Source: Maricaulis sp965242785
GTDB taxonomy: Bacteria > Pseudomonadota > Alphaproteobacteria > Caulobacterales > Maricaulaceae
Reading direction: 5' to 3'
NCBI GenBank assembly: GCA_965242785.1
Contig: CBDETA010000001.1
Coordinates: 478,829 to 542,828 of the forward strand
DNA: 64,000 nt
Part shown: positions 62,029 through 64,000 of the stretch, piece by piece
How the letters are laid out: every line of letters begins with the position of its first letter
Position numbering within the stretch: the first letter of the stretch is position 1
Program-made: the position numbers and the translations under genes
Notes under the pieces: model-generated
Told to the model about the DNA's origin: nothing
Databases searched by the model: none
Seen by the model: only the letters and a program-made list of their open reading frames with translations

Positions 62029-63441
62029 TCAGCCCAAAAGCACCCGCGGATTCATGATGCCCTTGGGGTCGAGCGCGGTCTTGATGGCGCGCATGACGGC
62101 GACATCGATCGGTTTGCGGCCGGAGAGTTCTTCGCGCTTCAAAATCCCGATCCCGTGCTCGGCGGAGATGGAGCCGCCATAGCTGTCGACCAGATCGTAG
62201 ACGCGGGTGGAGATGGCCTTGGCCTGGCCCAGGATATCGGCGCCGTCGGCGTCGCGGGTGGCAACGTTGAAGTGGACATTGCCGTCGCCGACATGGCCGA
62301 AGGCGATGACGAGCGTGTTGTCGAATTCCGCTTCCACGGCTTCGGTCGCCTGCGCCATGAAGGCAGGCATTTTGGAGACCGGGATCGAGATGTCGTGCTT
62401 GACCGCCTTGCCCTGGGCGCGTTCGGCTTCGGCGATGGTTTCGCGCAGGCGCCAGAAATCATGCATCTGGCTGTCATTTTCCGCGAGGGCGGCGTCCTGG
62501 ACGAGCCCGGCCTCGAACCCGGCTTCCAAGGCGGCTTCCATCGTCTCACGGGCGCCTTCCGGTCGCCCGAAACTCATCTCGCACACGACATACCAGGGAT
62601 GCGCCCCGCCCAGCGGATCGCGCGTATTGGGGACATGCTCGAGCACGAGTTCGAGCGCCATGCGCGGCATCAGCTCGAAGGCGGTGACGGCGCCGCCGGA
62701 GACCTTCTTGGCCAGGCCGAGGAATTTCACCGCCTCGTCGGCGGAGTTGAGGCCGATGAAGGCCAGTTCCATCCGGCCCGGACGCGGGAAGAGTTTCAGC
62801 GTGGCCGCCGTGATGATGCCCAGCGTGCCTTCGGCGCCAATCAGCAATTGCTTGAGATCATAACCGGTATTGTCCTTGCGAAGGCCGGTCAGACCGGTCC
62901 AGATCGTGCCGTCCGGCAGCACCGCTTCCAGGCCCAGGACGAGTTCGCGCGTCATGCCATAGCGCAGTACATGCACGCCGCCGGCATTGGTGGAGATCAG
63001 CCCGCCGATCATCGCCGAGCCCTGGGAGCCCAGGGATAGCGGGAAGAGGCGGTCGACCTCTTCGGCCGTCTTCTGCAGGTTTTCCAGCACGCAGCCGGCC
63101 TCGACCGTCATCGAGTCATTGTCGACATCGATCTCACGAACGCCCGTCATGCGCTTGAGCGTGATAAGGACTTCGCCCTGCGGGGTGGCGGCGCCACACA
63201 GGGAGGTATTGCCGCCCTGCGGTGTGATCGCCACGCCGGCTTCGGCGCAGATCTTCACCGCCGCCGCGACCTCCTGGGTATTGGCCGGTTTCAGCAGGAT
63301 GGGCGTGGCGCCCTGATAGCGGCCGCGCCAGTCGGCGACATGCGGTTCCAGTTCGTGCGGATCCTGGCTCCAGCCTTTCGGGCCGAGCGCATCCTTGAGG
63401 CGGTCGAGCAGATCGGCGGGCAGGGAAACGGGCACGGTCAT
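62029..63441 (-). CDS. FAD-linked oxidase (D-2-hydroxyacid dehydrogenase family)
   Basis: A GlcD/D-lactate dehydrogenase-like flavoenzyme of 470 residues. The FAD-binding domain (about 45-225) has ITPQGGNTSLCGAATPQGEV, PLSLGSQGSAMIGGLISTNA and LLIGAEGTLGIITAATL; the C-terminal cap has IAFGHVGDGNVHFNV and SAEHGIGILKREEL. The pattern fits D-2-hydroxyglutarate or D-lactate dehydrogenases; the substrate cannot be fixed. It starts six bases after the Sua5-like gene's stop, on the same strand. Confidence 0.87.
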   Translation of the reverse strand: MTVPVSLPADLLDRLKDALGPKGWSQDPHELEPHVADWRGRYQGATPILLKPANTQEVAAAVKICAEAGVAITPQGGNTSLCGAATPQGEVLITLKRMTGVREIDVDNDSMTVEAGCVLENLQKTAEEVDRLFPLSLGSQGSAMIGGLISTNAGGVHVLRYGMTRELVLGLEAVLPDGTIWTGLTGLRKDNTGYDLKQLLIGAEGTLGIITAATLKLFPRPGRMELAFIGLNSADEAVKFLGLAKKVSGGAVTAFELMPRMALELVLEHVPNTRDPLGGAHPWYVVCEMSFGRPEGARETMEAALEAGFEAGLVQDAALAENDSQMHDFWRLRETIAEAERAQGKAVKHDISIPVSKMPAFMAQATEAVEAEFDNTLVIAFGHVGDGNVHFNVATRDADGADILGQAKAISTRVYDLVDSYGGSISAEHGIGILKREELSGRKPIDVAVMRAIKTALDPKGIMNPRVLLG

Positions 63442-63447
63442 GGCGTC

Positions 63448-64000
63448 TTAGTCCTTCGGGGCGGCGGCGCGTTGCAGCCGGTCATTGATGGCTTCACCCA
63501 AACCCCGTTCCGGGATGGGCGCAACCGCGATTGCGTCGGGATGGCGGGAATCGATCTCGCGCAGGGCGGCAAACAGGCGCGTGGCCGCTTCGGCCAGATC
63601 ACCGGTTTCGGACAGGTTGAGATCGCCGCCGATATCGCCAAACCCGATCAGGAGTTCGCCGGGGCGTTTTTCCGTCGCGTTGAGGCGGACACGGGCGTCC
63701 GGGGCGTAATGGCTTTTCAGCATGCCCGGACTGGCCAGCGGTGCTTCGGCATCGGGCCGGGCCAGCGGTCCGGTGATCGGTTCGATCTGGACGCGGTCCA
63801 GCCCGCCCGGGCGCAGCAGGATGGCGGTTTCGCCATCAATGGCCACCACGGTAGATTCCACCCCGACCGGGCAGGCGCCGCCATCCAGGATCAGATCGAC
63901 CTTATCGCCCAGGCCGTCCGCGACATGGCGGGCCGTGGTCGGACTGATGGAACCGGACGGGTTGGCGCTGGGGGCGACCAGGGGCTTGCCGAATTCAGCC
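63448..64000 (-). CDS. Sua5/YciO/YrdC-type threonylcarbamoyl-AMP synthase (5' part outside window)
   Basis: It makes threonylcarbamoyl-AMP for the t6A modification of ANN-decoding tRNAs. The visible part begins AEFGKPLVAPSANPSGSISP, the typical Sua5/YrdC motif, continues with VDLILDGGACPVGVESTVVA, and has the C-terminal Sua5 domain with SPGMLKSHYAPDARVRL and the end RLQRAAAPKD. The N-terminal nucleotide-binding part is cut by the window end at 64000. The Sua5 domain makes this the long form, not the short YrdC. Confidence 0.9.
   Translation of the reverse strand, partial: AEFGKPLVAPSANPSGSISPTTARHVADGLGDKVDLILDGGACPVGVESTVVAIDGETAILLRPGGLDRVQIEPITGPLARPDAEAPLASPGMLKSHYAPDARVRLNATEKRPGELLIGFGDIGGDLNLSETGDLAEAATRLFAALREIDSRHPDAIAVAPIPERGLGEAINDRLQRAAAPKD

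Overview
The window is a GC-rich (my estimate, mid-60s percent), gene-dense bacterial chromosome segment. Its gene content is typical of Alphaproteobacteria: purS-purQ-purL with the short PurL, a GrxD-BolA pair, MidA-type methyltransferase next to lgt, UbiK, TIGR02301, DUF6165 and DUF4197 proteins, and nadABC with a NadQ-type regulator. The overall gene set and the dispersed palindromes resemble Hyphomonadaceae/Maricaulis, but the genus is inferred from memory and not proven. No rRNA, tRNA, prophage, insertion sequence or CRISPR array was seen.

Layout. 1-3.4 kb: trehalose synthesis (otsA, otsB cut by the window start), then bolA, an aldo/keto reductase and grxD. 3.5-5.1 kb: a YHS protein and an M28 peptidase. 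5.6-8.7 kb: purS-purQ-purL. 9.3-14.3 kb: pth, rplY, a TonB-domain-like lipoprotein, prs, midA-type gene, lgt. 14.5-16.2 kb: ubiK, a YbjN protein, proC. 16.4-20.2 kb: a membrane protein divergent from a membrane LytTR regulator, and an OmpR/EnvZ-type two-component pair. 20.2-23.9 kb: pgsA, uvrC and, head to head, a PTR1-like reductase with folB. 24-28.8 kb: DUF418 protein, DUF4197 protein, serine hydrolase, cation antiporter, Nudix hydrolase. 29-32.9 kb: two sensor kinases and a stand-alone response regulator. 33-36.8 kb: secreted and membrane proteins (one a clear internal duplication), an esterase, a phosphoribosyltransferase. 36.8-42.7 kb: nadC-nadB-nadA, three matching palindromic operators, then nadQ and an HD-domain gene. 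43-49.3 kb: acyltransferase, lipoprotein, and two ketosynthase III paralogues flanking amt. 49.5-53.2 kb: glutathione-dependent formaldehyde dehydrogenase and S-formylglutathione hydrolase, separated by a toxin-antitoxin pair and a subclass B1-like metallo-beta-lactamase. 53.2-64 kb: tag, ygfZ, a family 9 glycosyltransferase, pyrC-like gene, bdhA, two frameshifted genes, yaaA, an FAD-linked oxidase and the 3' part of a Sua5-type gene.

The most informative signals are: (1) a self-consistent NadQ regulon, with regulator and three 15-bp operators a few hundred bases apart; (2) a 127-bp palindrome of a dispersed family sitting in frame inside nadB; (3) a candidate SD/anti-SD switch on a 30-codon ORF at about 61.0 kb; (4) three frameshifts in two adjacent genes at 59.1-59.9 kb; (5) a B1-type metallo-beta-lactamase in a formaldehyde-detoxification locus; (6) a four-helix membrane protein built from two ~105-residue repeats; (7) several families of hairpin repeats between genes. 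All functional calls come from reading motifs; no database search was possible.
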